A stretch of 64,000 bases of DNA from Lunularia cruciata. Its lineage: Eukaryota > Streptophyta > Marchantiopsida > Lunulariales > Lunulariaceae. Below are positions 46,320 to 55,740 of the stretch, piece by piece. Positions within the stretch are counted from its first letter, which is position 1; the number at the start of each line of letters is the position of its first letter. The stretch spans positions 51,713,001 through 51,777,000 of the forward strand of contig OX419758.1 in NCBI GenBank assembly GCA_948567375.1. The letters run 5' to 3'. Under the pieces are notes generated by a model, which did no database searches, was not told the DNA's origin, and saw only the letters and a program-made list of their open reading frames with translations. Position numbers and translations under genes: made by a program.

Positions 46320-47400
46320 CACCCATCAAGAATGTGTATTGCAAGCTTTAGTTCCCATAGTGACCATTTATGGAACTTATCTACGTATACATGTTATCTC
46401 ATAGCAAAGGGTGCCGGAATCTATATAGATAGAACCTTATCTAGGAGAGGTCATACTACCTTGAGTATCGTAGCCGTTCTCATTAAGTCAGGATGTAGAA
46501 TGGTGGTAGAGTCCATGTTATTGAATATTTACGAGTTAGAGCAACATGTGGTCCTGAATCCCCCATTCTATTGTTCTTATTTATACACTGCCATTCATTA
46601 CTTCTTATATATGCACTCATTCTTGTTTAGACACTTTGTTTATTTGTGTTGGTACCTTGATATTTGAAATTCTAATGGTCTTGTGTTCTTTTGGTAAAGA
46701 GGTTCAAGGATGGTACATTACAAAAATTATAAACATATATGAAGACAGATTGTGGAATGCATAAACAACACTATTAATTCAATGAGTTATACTTAAACCA
46801 AATGAGTACACAAATTACTGAAATTTACATATGTTGTAAATCTAAGAACCATTTCATTATGCAACTTTGGATCATTATAAACTTTATGAACAGCATCTGA
46901 AATTGATGCGGTGTTTCTGCAGGCCATTTTGAGCAAGATATGGAGCATTGTAAGCAACACATTAAACGCCATACTATTAATTACAACTTCAATGGATATG
47001 TAGAGCACTTGCTTAGCAACGGGGCTTCTGTTTTGGAGCAGCAGTTTCCTCCTTGAGATCCTCATTCAGATCGCCTCTGCAGGAATGTTGCCATTGCATC
47101 CAGAACAAACAAGTTGGGGTTGTCTAGTTATAATGTTTGTACAAAAATCGCTCAAACATGTCCACCTTGAACTATCATATCACGCCAACTTCATTTCACC
47201 ATCCTATATATGATGATCTGCGCGACATTATACCCAGAACTAAAAGAAATTCGATAGTAGTTATCTGTGTCCGAAGCAGAGAGGTGCCCGTTACTATAAC
47301 TGACAAACTCAAAGTTACCGAGGGCACAACTTCGTGTTCTCTTCTCAGGTCCTCGAAATGGAACTTATCAGACAGTCATAGACTAACGCTAATGTCTTAG
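46320..47400. other. Low-copy region, no gene recognised
   Basis: Two open frames stand out, 46332-46667 (plus, 111 codons) and 46793-47065 (minus, 90 codons). Neither shows a known domain or clear codon bias. The sequence lacks retroelement motifs and starts to show more CpG than its surroundings. Confidence 0.4.
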
Positions 47401-47830
47401 TCTAGGTCGCCGTTATGAGCTCTCTTGCAACTGAGTTTCGGATAGTCTTTTGACAGCAATACGATTTAGTTTCGAAGCATTCAGAAGGTCTGCTGGAAGA
47501 TGCTCCAGTAAATAGCATCCCTCCAGAGTGAAGAAATTTGGGTGGCTGATGTCACCCAGAGTACTATCCGGGGAGCTCTCTCAGTCTAGAAGGGAGATGT
47601 GAGGGTGTTTCAAGCTTTCCAGTTTGTTTGTGTTCACGAAACTGAGTTGCAATCCTAAACATTCAGAGATATCAGCTCCTTGAATAATGAGTTCCGGGAA
47701 TATTCGTGTTACTCTTAACAATTAAACTGATCACGTCCTGCAGGTTTTGAGATAGAGATGCCTACAGGCTTTCACATGTATGTTTTTATCACTGCCAAGT
47801 CCTTCAAGTGACTACGATGGAAAGAGCGCA
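47401..47830 (-). pseudogene. Possible leucine-rich-repeat fragment (NLR-like)
   Basis: In one minus-strand frame with three stops one reads FPELIIQGADISECLGLQL, KLESLKHPHISLLD and NFFTLEGCYLLEHLPADLL, then NASKLNRIAVKR. Leucines at regular spacing with LxxLxL and CxxLExLPxxL patterns are typical of plant NLR leucine-rich repeats. No NB-ARC or TIR part is seen nearby. It may be a pseudogene tail or a chance pattern. Confidence 0.35.
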
Positions 47831-48821
47831 TTCTTCATCATCGGTTAGCTCATCTTAAAGTTGCTTCTTCTGGACGGTACTTCTGTCTCCGTTCAGGTAT
47901 TTCAATTGACTTGTAGTTTCCAATTTTACAAACTGCACCAAGCTGCTACGTGGATCTTTAGTGTCGTACAGTCAAAATACTTCTTAGAAATTCCAACAAT
48001 CCATCCCACATTTTGGGCACGGATCTCTCGGATTTCTGTTCCTTTCTGATAGTCTGGAAATATGAGTTGAAAACCGGCTTCAGTCCCCTACTTTCGACTT
48101 ATGCCTATCAAGAGATCATGCAATTAACAACATCATACATGGAAAAAGGATGTGTGATGTGGAGACGTTGAGTTATATGAACGCTCGAGCGGGAGAAGTC
48201 TTGAGTACACTTTAGTCAAAGATACGTTAAAAACTGTGTCACAGGAGTGTGGTGGACTGACCTCAATATCTACGACGTACAAATGAAATATACCACGCAC
48301 AGTTCTCTACTCCCACTCTCATTTTTAAGCAATAAAATCCGGAAGTAAGATAGTACAAGCATCCAATTCATGTTCTACTTGAACTTGTAACCTTTCATTT
48401 TGCAGAGACACGCACACCGAATTACACAGCTTTTCAGATCAGATTACACTTCGGGGACAAGAGTATTGGAGTGTACCTGCCGGATGAGATGTAGCTTGAA
48501 ATTGATCATGGAGGTGAAAACGATATTCTAGATGTAAAATATGTCAGGGTGTGTTGAGTAGGATCCGGTCAAAGGGCTTCCATATTTCTCAGAAGTAAAA
48601 CATAGCCTTAGTGTTCGAGCTAGAACTGATACGGTCTCACAAGCCCGGGTTTATTATATGGAGTATACTTACCTTTGAAGAAACTTGCAGTCAAACTACG
48701 TGGAACATCCATCTATATTGCTTCTGCACGTCTCACGCTAGCTATAATATATACTACTGCTCACAAGAAGAAAACTAATTCCACCACTAATCCCACTTCT
48801 AAGGCCGTATTTCTTGTACTT
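47831..48821. other. Between LRR-like fragment and TLP stop codon
   Basis: This includes the 3' untranslated region of the thaumatin-like gene (just below 48822 on the minus strand). No clear AATAAA was found within 150 bases; plant signals are variable. No other gene is recognised. Confidence 0.4.
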
Positions 48822-50370
48822 CTAAGGGCAGAAGATTACTTCGTATGCTCCACCAGTGCATGTGACTAGGCTGGCTTTATCGTCGTAAGCATAACTGTAG
48901 GAAGAGGGGCATGCTGCTTTGAAAATCTGGCTGTACCTAGTGGGTGGACAAGTATCACGTGTGTTGTAGTTGTTTCTGCAACAGTACTGATCCTTGTTAA
49001 AAGCTAAACAAGCGCTCTTGCACCCGACTCGAGCGTCGTTGACCACAAATGCCAATTCTTGCGGACATGACGCATTCAAGTCGGAGGTGCATCCAGGGTT
49101 TCTGCAATCTCCAGTGCCGCGGGTTGTAACGATCGTCATTGGAAGATTATACCCATCTACCAAGCTCACATCATAATAGTCTTTACCTTGATCATCAAAT
49201 TTGAACTCTGCTAAGGTTGCCGGCGGGATGCCGCCCGCTCCGGCGCAAAGTAAACCGCGTCCACAATCCCCTGTTGCACAAGTGCCTGCGTTATTTGCAT
49301 CGAACTTACATCCTGTTCTTCCCCACGTTCGTCCTCCCCAGTGAGAGGGTGGAGCGAGGTCTCTGGATTGTCCGGGAGCCAGCTTGAAACCACCATTTAT
49401 CAGACTCTTGGATCCGGGATTACCAAGAACTCCTGGCCATATGGTGAACGCACATCTGTTGGTGAGGATGAGCGTCCTTGCTTCGGACCATTGTGGACCT
49501 GCACATGATCAAAACATAATTCAATATAGTGTTGTACTTGTCGAAGTTTTGATGAGAGATCATAAGACCGTAACACAACCAGTTCCAACATTCAGCATTA
49601 TTAGAAAGTTGAGTTGTTAGCTCACTGACTGCATTCAGTGATCTAGAGATAGCGTTTTACCTAAGAAATGAATGCAGTCGATCTACAACGTAACGTAATT
49701 AGTGTCTATGTGAGTGATTTAGTCTCAGGACAGAATTAGTGCGAGTGAGAACTATTTCCGTGCAAGGTCTCAAGTATGGTTATGCTTATTCACCAAAGTT
49801 CTTTGCTAGGAGATGTGGTAACAGTAGGATGGAGTTTGCTAGGCTAATTACTGCAACGATTTGCTAGAATTCGAGCTGTGTGGTCTGATACTCCTGTTGT
49901 GGACTTTGGATATTCTACTGTGTTCCCGATCTGTGCGGAAGCTCTTATTCCTGTAAGCTTAATACAAATTCACAGGTCGTGGGGTTAATACTCAAATGTA
50001 TTTGATGGATTGCTGCTCATATCCAAACCGCAACAACAATAGTCATATTAGAGTTTACTTTTCGTTGACCGGTGAATCAGTCTGAATGAGACTAGTTACG
50101 TTGAACATTGTAGGTGATGCTGGTAGTAGAAGCAGTGATTCTTCAGATAGTACAGACCAAAATGAAGTACAGAGAAGGAAAGTCTGTGCACCAAAGAGGT
50201 TACTTAGCAGCAAATTGAATATGGTTAGCATTCTGTCGAAATAAAAGAGTTACACGTTTTCGATACTGCTATGTATTGTATTCCAAGAACCCGAAATGTT
50301 ACTTACCTGATAGAAGTAGCATCAACGTAAAGACAAGAAGATGAGAAAGCTGAACATTCGAACTCCCCAT
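48822..50370 (-). CDS. Thaumatin-like protein (PR-5 family), two exons
   Basis: Exon 1 is 50370-50307 and exon 2 is 49498-48822, joined across a GT-AG intron in phase 1 to give 246 residues. Residues 1 to about 28 form a secretion signal (LLVFTLMLLL core). The mature protein has 16 cysteines, the number expected for eight disulfides, at 36, 85, 95, 100, 106, 153, 158, 166, 181, 185, 194, 195, 205, 218, 235 and 245. Signature parts are WGRTGC (80-85), TCATGDCG (94-101), PPATLAEF with Glu119, and YYDVSLVDGYN with Asp131 and Asp136, which line the acidic cleft. An NAS glycosylation site is at 163. PR-5 proteins are secreted stress or defence proteins, some antifungal or glucan-binding. The first Gly of the family signature is replaced by Asn. 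No stop, frameshift or missing cysteine was seen, so the gene is probably functional. Confidence 0.95.
49499..50306 (-). other. Intron of the thaumatin-like gene (808 bp)
   Basis: The donor reads G|GTAAGT at 50306 and the acceptor TGTGCAG ends at 49499. The position right after the signal-peptide core is common for plant thaumatin-like genes. No nested element is evident inside. Confidence 0.9.
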
Positions 50371-50471
50371 CGATGCGTGTATGTACGTAGACTATTGTGT
50401 CCCGTCGCTTGAACGGATTACTGATGAACTGAAGATCGAGCATTGAATGAAGTTCTGGAGAGTTTGCTGGG

Positions 50472-50480
50472 TTTATATAT
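50472..50480 (-). promoter_or_regulatory. TATA box of the thaumatin-like gene
   Basis: The minus strand reads ATATATAAAC about 100 bases upstream of the start codon, which suits a plant promoter with a 5' leader of 60-75 bases. Confidence 0.75.
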
Positions 50481-50576
50481 CCGCAGATTTTTGTTTTATT
50501 TTTTGCTGATTAAACTTTTTCTAAATTAACGACTTTCTTGTGAAAGCGGGATCTAGTTTTGCAGACTCTTGCTAAC

Positions 50577-50771
50577 TTTACCTCTCTTGCACCAAGATCA
50601 ACTATACAGGATCACATACAGTAGCAAAAGTGCGTACGACAAGTGAACCTATTCCAAAGGTACTCTGTGAGATTTGGGTTCTATGTCAGTCCGTGGATCC
50701 AGATAGTTGGTTCTGATGCGTTTGATCCACGACCAATGAATGATGCCCACCTTACGGTGCATAAACTATAA
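50577..50771. repeat. Upstream duplication of TLP gene, proximal copy
   Basis: It contains GTGCGTACGACAAGTGAA, TCCAAAGGTACT, GTCAGTCCGTGGATCCA, GTTGGTTCTGATGC and GGTGCATAA blocks that recur in the same order at 50951-51110 and 51612-51660. It lies about 200-400 bases upstream of the start codon, so it may carry regulatory sites. Confidence 0.85.
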
Positions 50772-51447
50772 TATGAAAAATACTGAAATCCTGTATATCG
50801 TTTACTTTTCCATCACTTGTAATCAATATCGCTTCTCCGTCAAATCCATTTTGCTCGATTGTGGAAGCCTATACTAGGCGGACATGGATTTCGCGTCATG
50901 TTCAAGATGGGTTGCTTTCAGCGGGTGAAACTCGTCACTCTCTATTCAACTTTCCCTTTTGCTTCAAGGTCAAGGACACAGGATCATCTACAGTGGCAAA
51001 CGCGCGTACGACAAGTGAAATTTACCTACTCCAAAGGTACTAGGGTAAGACTTTTGGTTCTACGTCAGTCCGTGGATCCAAATGTTGGTTCTGATGCCTT
51101 TGATCCACGCGGGTACTATTTAATGTTGCCCAGAAAAACAGGCACAGTTATTTCATCTCGACTACTTGGCTCTAGGTATGGCCAGTTTGTCAGGCTGAAT
51201 TTTCACACTTTCTTGATTGACAGGAATTATTAGCCCATGTGGAGAGCGACTTTGAATACATTTTGATTTCTGTCCACTTCAAGCTTATTTTACTGCGACT
51301 GTCTACATCTCTCAGATATTCCAGTATATTGGGTTTCGTTCTCAAGAGCTTTTCACGTTATGATATGAGAAGGTGACGTGTAATCACTTGAAAGGAATTC
51401 ATCAGCCATGTCTGTTCATGCTTAGTCGAGCGTAACAACACTTCCTT

Positions 51448-51467
51448 CCTTTGGACTTCATAGACTC
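51448..51467. repeat. 20-bp target duplication, left
   Basis: CCTTTGGACTTCATAGACTC, identical to 51569-51588, flanking the truncated non-LTR copy. Confidence 0.9.
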
Positions 51468-51568
51468 CGATGAAAGGCGACCGCGTAGGAAAAACGAAGG
51501 ATGGGAAGACCCCATCAAGCCGTACAAGGGAGAGAAAAAAAGGTAACATGGGGCTAAGCCCCAATGCC
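51468..51568 (-). mobile_element. 5'-truncated copy of the non-LTR element (101 bp)
   Basis: On the minus strand it matches 55395-55493: GCTTAGCCCCATGTTACC, TCTCCCTTGT and GGCTTGATGGGGTCTTCCC in the same order. It holds the last codons and the 3' untranslated tail only. Perfect 20-bp duplications on both sides (51448-51467, 51569-51588) show that it arrived by target-primed reverse transcription. There is no poly(A) tail at its 3' end. Confidence 0.9.
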
Positions 51569-51588
51569 CCTTTGGACTTCATAGACTC
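51569..51588. repeat. 20-bp target duplication, right
   Basis: Identical to 51448-51467. Confidence 0.9.
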
Positions 51589-51660
51589 TGAGGTACAGTT
51601 TATCGTATGAGGTCCACGACCAGTTAATGATGTGCACCTTACCGTGCATAAGCCTCAACT

Positions 51661-52200
51661 AACATGAAGTCCACAGGGGACTTCTTGTTATCTATTTCTT
51701 CGCAGAAGACCTTTCTCCGTTTAGATCAATTGTGGATGTGGATGTGGATGTTTGTTATGATCCTGCGGGAGAGTGTGGAGACGGTTGAGGAGAGGGAGAG
51801 ACGTGAGAAGATATTTATAATTTACGAGGGTTCTCTAGCATGTAGCACTCAAGTGAATAGTGGATTCTCTTCGTTTTTCAATTTCCGTTCCATTGGCACC
51901 TAGATTGAAGACTATGGAGAATAGAGTAGAAACTTATGAAGATTGTTAACTTTTTTAGGGTTTAGAGTGATCATCATACATGAGAGTGATGGGTAGGGAA
52001 TTTTCATTTTCAATCTCTTGGTTTTCAATTAAATTCTATGGGAATTTAGTTTTAAAATTTTGGAGATTGAAATTGAAAGTTATGAGAGTTTATAGATTTT
52101 AGGATTTGGAGAGATTGTTTTCTTAGGTGAGTTTTCTTGTTTTCTTATGTGAATGTGAGGGGTTGTGGTTTTGCAAATATGGGGAAATATGGAGAGGAGA
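51661..52200. other. No gene recognised; possible 5' region of the non-LTR element
   Basis: AT-rich with G-rich plus strand, no coding recognised. The 5' edge of the non-LTR element should lie here or slightly beyond; no matching target duplication was identified. Confidence 0.4.
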
Positions 52201-52285
52201 AGCATGTGTTACTATCATTATTCTTGTGCTAGCCATGGCTACACTTTTCCATGTGGGGTCGTCTAGAGCGATTTAGGATACACCA

Positions 52286-52390
52286 TGCCCGGTGTGTCAC
52301 CGACGTTTTACCTTGCAAGGGGTAAAGACCCATGTGGGAAGAATGCACAAGGATTATGATTGGACCACTTGGGATGCCCACTTGAGATGA
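52286..52390 (+). pseudogene. N-terminal C2H2 zinc finger of the non-LTR ORF
   Basis: CPVCHRRFTLQGVKTHVGRMH reads CxxC, 11 residues, HxxxxH, one residue shorter than the classic spacing, followed by WTTWDAHLR and a TGA. In REL-type elements such fingers bind the target DNA. Between 52390 and 53040 only traces of the frame remain. Confidence 0.6.
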
Positions 52391-53041
52391 GCGACCACAT
52401 CGATAGTAGTGATACTCGCGATTACACACGCTTCTTTTATCCCTTTGGTGATTGTTTTAGGGCTACCGATGGAGTCATGGGAGTGGTTAGCTTCTAAAGC
52501 GAGTTGCATTTTGGGGTTATTTGAGACTAGTTTTCCATGTCTACGTCTATTCCATAGGCTATCCCGCACACTCCATGATGAAGCTAGATAGGCTTTTTGC
52601 CTACCACTTGATTGTTTGGCACGTGATCCCTTGGACGAGTTAGCATGGTTCCTATTCCTCTTACTCCCTTGATGGTGTTTGCCTTATGCTAGAGGAGAAC
52701 ATGCGGAGCATAGAGAGGTGATTGCTAGATTTCATTGATTCCAAGCGGGAGATTGGGCAACCCTTCTGGAGGAGTTTGTTAGGGCTACACAATTTAGGAG
52801 ACAGGCATCGCCACAGGATACCACAAAGTCCACTCGATTACGACAGCGTAGGACATTGGGTCAAGCAAGAGGGTTTAGTAGAGCAGCACAAGTGCTACAC
52901 CCTTTGTCTATGGCGAGTCCTACTGATGAGACTATCTCTTCCCTATGCTCACTACATCCTATAGCAATAGAAGGACTACCACTAGAGGTCTTAGATTATC
53001 AGCCTAAGTAGTCTTTATGTCTTGATAGGTCACTATTTGCA

Positions 53042-54527
53042 CAAGCATTATGCATTGCCCCTCACCTTTCCTCAAGAGGCTTGTCAGGGATGGTTTATCA
53101 GCACCTTGGAGATTGGTTCCAGGCAGATGATCCTTCTAGTGGTTTTATTGAGCTATTTTGGGTGGCTGTAGCAATAGCAAGAGGAGACATTCCTATGTCT
53201 GTTAGTCGGGTATTAGGTGCTAGTTGACTTCTCGTGATGGAGAAGGACACGGGAGGCATTAGACCGATTGCTATTGGAGAGATCTCTTTTGCCTTTGGTC
53301 AGTTGTACCATTGTCCTTCAACATCATTCTCACTTTTGTTAGCACCTTAGTCCACATCAGTTTGGAGTAGCTACACTTGGAGGATGTGAGGCTATATCTT
53401 TGAGCATTAGAGTACTCATGAATATCCATCCAGAGTGGGTTGTCCTATAGGTGGATGTTGAGAACGCTTTTAATAGCATCACACAAGCATCTTTCTTTAG
53501 AGAGCTTAGGGAGATTGGTGGATCTTTGGCGAGTCTCATTCCTTTTGTGCGGTCTTTTTATGGCTCTCTTGCTTCATTTTATTACCAGCATGGTGGTTCA
53601 TAGGAGGGAGTCACCATCTTGGAGTTAGTTGTTGGTACACGTCAATGAGATCCTTTGGGGGTGCCCTTATTTGCCATGGCTCACTTTAGAGTTCTTCTAT
53701 CTACTACTTTGGCCATGCCATGTTGTGTATTTCCCTCCTTGGCAAATGATACACACATTGTAGGCCTTGTAGATCAAATTAGGTAGGCCTTTGACTACTT
53801 GACTACCAAGCTACATCTAGTAAGCTTGAGAGTCAAGGTGTCAAAGTGTAGAGCATGGTCCCTTTTAGGTATCCCTCTCCACCTTGAGCTTCCAGAGGGG
53901 TGTATCACATCCAAAAATAGAATTTGCATTCTTGGAGTGCCAATAGGATCGGAGGATTTTGTCACATGCTTCTTAGATGCTGCCTTTTCAGAGGATGTTC
54001 TCCATGTAGATGACCTTCCATTACTAGGAGATCCGCAAGTGGCATTTGGTATACTCTCTTCTAGTATTGCTCGGCGACCATCCTACCTCATCCATATAGT
54101 TCCCTCCTCACCGTCCTTCTTATCACGTCTCAGAGCATTTGGTAGGAGGATTATGGGAGTCTTTGGTGATATTAATGGACCAAGGACTTTTGAGTGTGTG
54201 ACAGGGGATTTGGCACGTAGACAGACGGCTCTGCCAATCTCATGTGGTGGGGTTTGCTTGCTTTCTATGGAGGAGATGGTGCCTATTGCATTTTTAGGTA
54301 GTTGTGCTCTCTTGGTACCCCTACTTTCCTCTTGTTTTGTGGTTGCTGATAGGCCAGTTTTGGAGACCTATGTGATAGACGAGGAAGGAGGGTCCTTTTC
54401 TCTCCAGGTGTTATTGTGGCAGATGAGAGATAGTCTATCCTCACGAGCACAAGAGGATTTTCCACCTTTTGCTCCACTATCGTCAGATTGGACTAGAGGT
54501 TTACAGTCTTCCTTGATGGAGCAATAG
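53042..54527 (+). pseudogene. Reverse transcriptase of the non-LTR element
   Basis: The entry region reads SGMVYQHLGDWF and GGIRPIAIGEI (about 53105-53295). After a shift come PHQFGVATLGG (about 53350-53385), the catalytic block VDVENAFNSI (53451-53480, Asp present), PFVRSFYGSL, and LANDTHIVG near 53740-53765, where the second catalytic pair should be ADD and reads AND. The 242-codon open frame 53799-54527 covers the thumb: KCRAWS, CILGVPIGS, PLLGDPQVAFGIL, RPSYLIHIVPSSP and ALPISCGGVCLL. Stops include TAG at 53448, 53601 and 53784, all where Gln would fit. Confidence 0.8.
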
Positions 54528-55405
54528 TGTGAGCATACGCTACATTCCTTCTTAGTCGACTTGTCCATTCCTTAGGCTACTAGAGCACGTCTTTGCTCTT
54601 GCTACGGCAAGGGTGCAGGCTCTTGGATCCTAGCTTGACCGTGCATTAGGGCATTTCAACTCACACCAGCTACTTTCTCTACAATGATGAGGTTTTTGCC
54701 TAGGTTTGGTCCAACCATCTGCATCTTCATTACTCACTTGTGAATGTGGTTCTACACTAGATGCAGTAGCGGTCTACATGACATGGTGTCCTTTTGGAGG
54801 ACAAAGGATAGCTCTCCATGATGCCATTAGGGACAGAGTGTTTGCTATGGCATAAGAGAGTGGATACTTGGCTTGGAGGGAGCGTTTGTATGCTTTACAG
54901 ACAACACGTGTCAATGCAGACTTATACTTGGGTCTGAGATGATCAGGTGATAGTAGTAGATGTCATGGTTATGGACCTTATGCAAGATAGAGTTTTGGAG
55001 GGAGTGATTACCTATCCCCCTGGATGGGTGGCAAGTGAAGCAACATGTCAAAAGGTCTCCAAGTATTGGGACATGCATCGAGGTTACCTCTTTGTTCCTC
55101 TAGCCTTGGAGTTATATGGAGCAATGGACACGGCATTTGAAACATTTGTCAAGGAGTGCACAAGAGCTTATCATGTTAGGCGTCAGGGGGTACCACTTTC
55201 ACTCTCATACTTTGTAGGATATTTTAGGTAGCGTGTGTCCATTGCTCTACAGAGGGCAGTGGTTAGTGCAATCTATAAGAGAGCAATCACATTAGGTGAT
55301 GTTTCTTTGGATGCTCCAGCTGTGTGTAGACCGTATGACTTGCATAGCTTGGATATCTTAGGTGCGGTAGGGCAGATTTCTCATATAGACTCTGTTGGTG
55401 CTTAG
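54528..55405 (+). pseudogene. CCHC-like motif and REL-type endonuclease of the non-LTR element
   Basis: After a TAG, a GKGAGSWILA block and MMRFLPRFG (about 54610-54705) continue the frame. Then CECGSTLDAVAVYMTWCPFGGQ (about 54740-54805) keeps C-x-C and the last Cys of a CCHC motif, with the His position read as Tyr, followed by ALHDAIRDRV. The frame from 54947 has VVDVMVMDL, a likely PD-(D/E)XK nuclease strand, then PPGWVASEA and a helical end to the TAG at 55403-55405. The nuclease assignment rests on position and pattern. Confidence 0.6.
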
Positions 55406-55548
55406 CCCCATGTTACCTTTTTTGTCTCTCCCTTGTTTGGCTTGATGGGGTCTTCCCATCCTTTGTTTTTCCTATGTGGTCACCTTTTACACGGTTTATA
55501 TAGTTGTTGTGGACTCCTACTTTTCATTGGCTAGTACATAATCATAGT

Positions 55549-55572
55549 ACTTGGTATTAGATGATACCAAGT
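55549..55572. repeat. Perfect 9-bp hairpin
   Basis: ACTTGGTAT, six-base loop, ATACCAAGT. It lies about 55 bases beyond the end of the non-LTR element and just before the tRNA-like block. Confidence 0.8.
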
Positions 55573-55740
55573 GATCTCAGCTCGGTTGGTAATATATGTT
55601 ACCACTGGTAGCTGGATCCAAGCGTACTTGACTTGAAGTCTCGATTGCCCCAAAGCGGTTTGAATCGGGTTCCATTGCTTCCTAGGCAGACCGATGTAGG
55701 AGGTTAAAATTCAGATAACTGGCATTTAAACCTCACGCAG
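55565..55740 (+). ncRNA. Possible tRNA-derived SINE fragment
   Basis: TCTCAGCTCGGTTGGTAA resembles a Pol III A box with the D-arm of a tRNA, and GGTTTGAATCGGGTTCC resembles a B box about 80 bases later. The spacing is longer than in a tRNA gene and no clover-leaf could be folded by eye, so a SINE remnant is more likely than a tRNA gene. Confidence 0.35.

Larger units (their letters stand above)
44230..46320. repeat. Degenerate array of TAGCATGAGACCTTG-type motifs
   Basis: Variants of GCTAGCATGAGACCTTG followed by CCATTTTAGCT recur dozens of times at irregular spacing (about 20-80 bp) at 44290-44530 and 45150-46320. They are often interleaved with CTCAAGGAGCAATTGCTA variants. The two fields flank the Mutator-like remnant. 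This may be an old minisatellite or subterminal repeat structure of a transposon. Confidence 0.6.
50951..51660. repeat. Upstream duplication, distal copy, split by about 500 bp
   Basis: The first part is 50951-51110 and the last part 51612-51660. The break falls at TCCACG, which is present on both sides, so 51111-51611 may be an insertion with a 6-bp duplication. No inverted ends or coding were seen in the insert apart from the non-LTR fragment at 51468-51568. Confidence 0.7.
52200..55493 (+). mobile_element. Non-LTR retrotransposon with restriction-like endonuclease
   Basis: One former ORF in the order C2H2 finger, reverse transcriptase, CCHC-like motif and DVxVxD nuclease-like region is followed by a tail of about 90 bases without poly(A). 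This is the order of the early-branching REL-type non-LTR elements (the group that includes R2 and NeSL), not of the usual plant L1-type LINEs with an AP endonuclease. Stops and frameshifts break it into pieces. The 3' end is fixed near 55493 by comparison with the truncated copy at 51468-51568. The 5' end is uncertain. Confidence 0.75.

Noticed and set aside
49211-49396. A 61-codon frame overlapping the thaumatin-like exon 2 in another frame
   Set aside because: It is a shadow of the exon, whose own frame keeps all 16 cysteines and family motifs.
50859-51233. A 124-codon plus-strand frame upstream of the thaumatin-like gene
   Set aside because: It spans the duplicated non-coding block and the break point, has no domain, and runs antisense to the promoter of the real gene. 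Most likely chance.
53799-54527. A 242-codon open frame considered as a stand-alone host gene
   Set aside because: It is the best-kept piece of the reverse transcriptase thumb. RT motifs continue before and after it across stops, so it is not a separate gene.
55565-55680. A true tRNA gene
   Set aside because: The spacing of the A- and B-box-like words is too long and no clover-leaf with a plausible anticodon could be folded.
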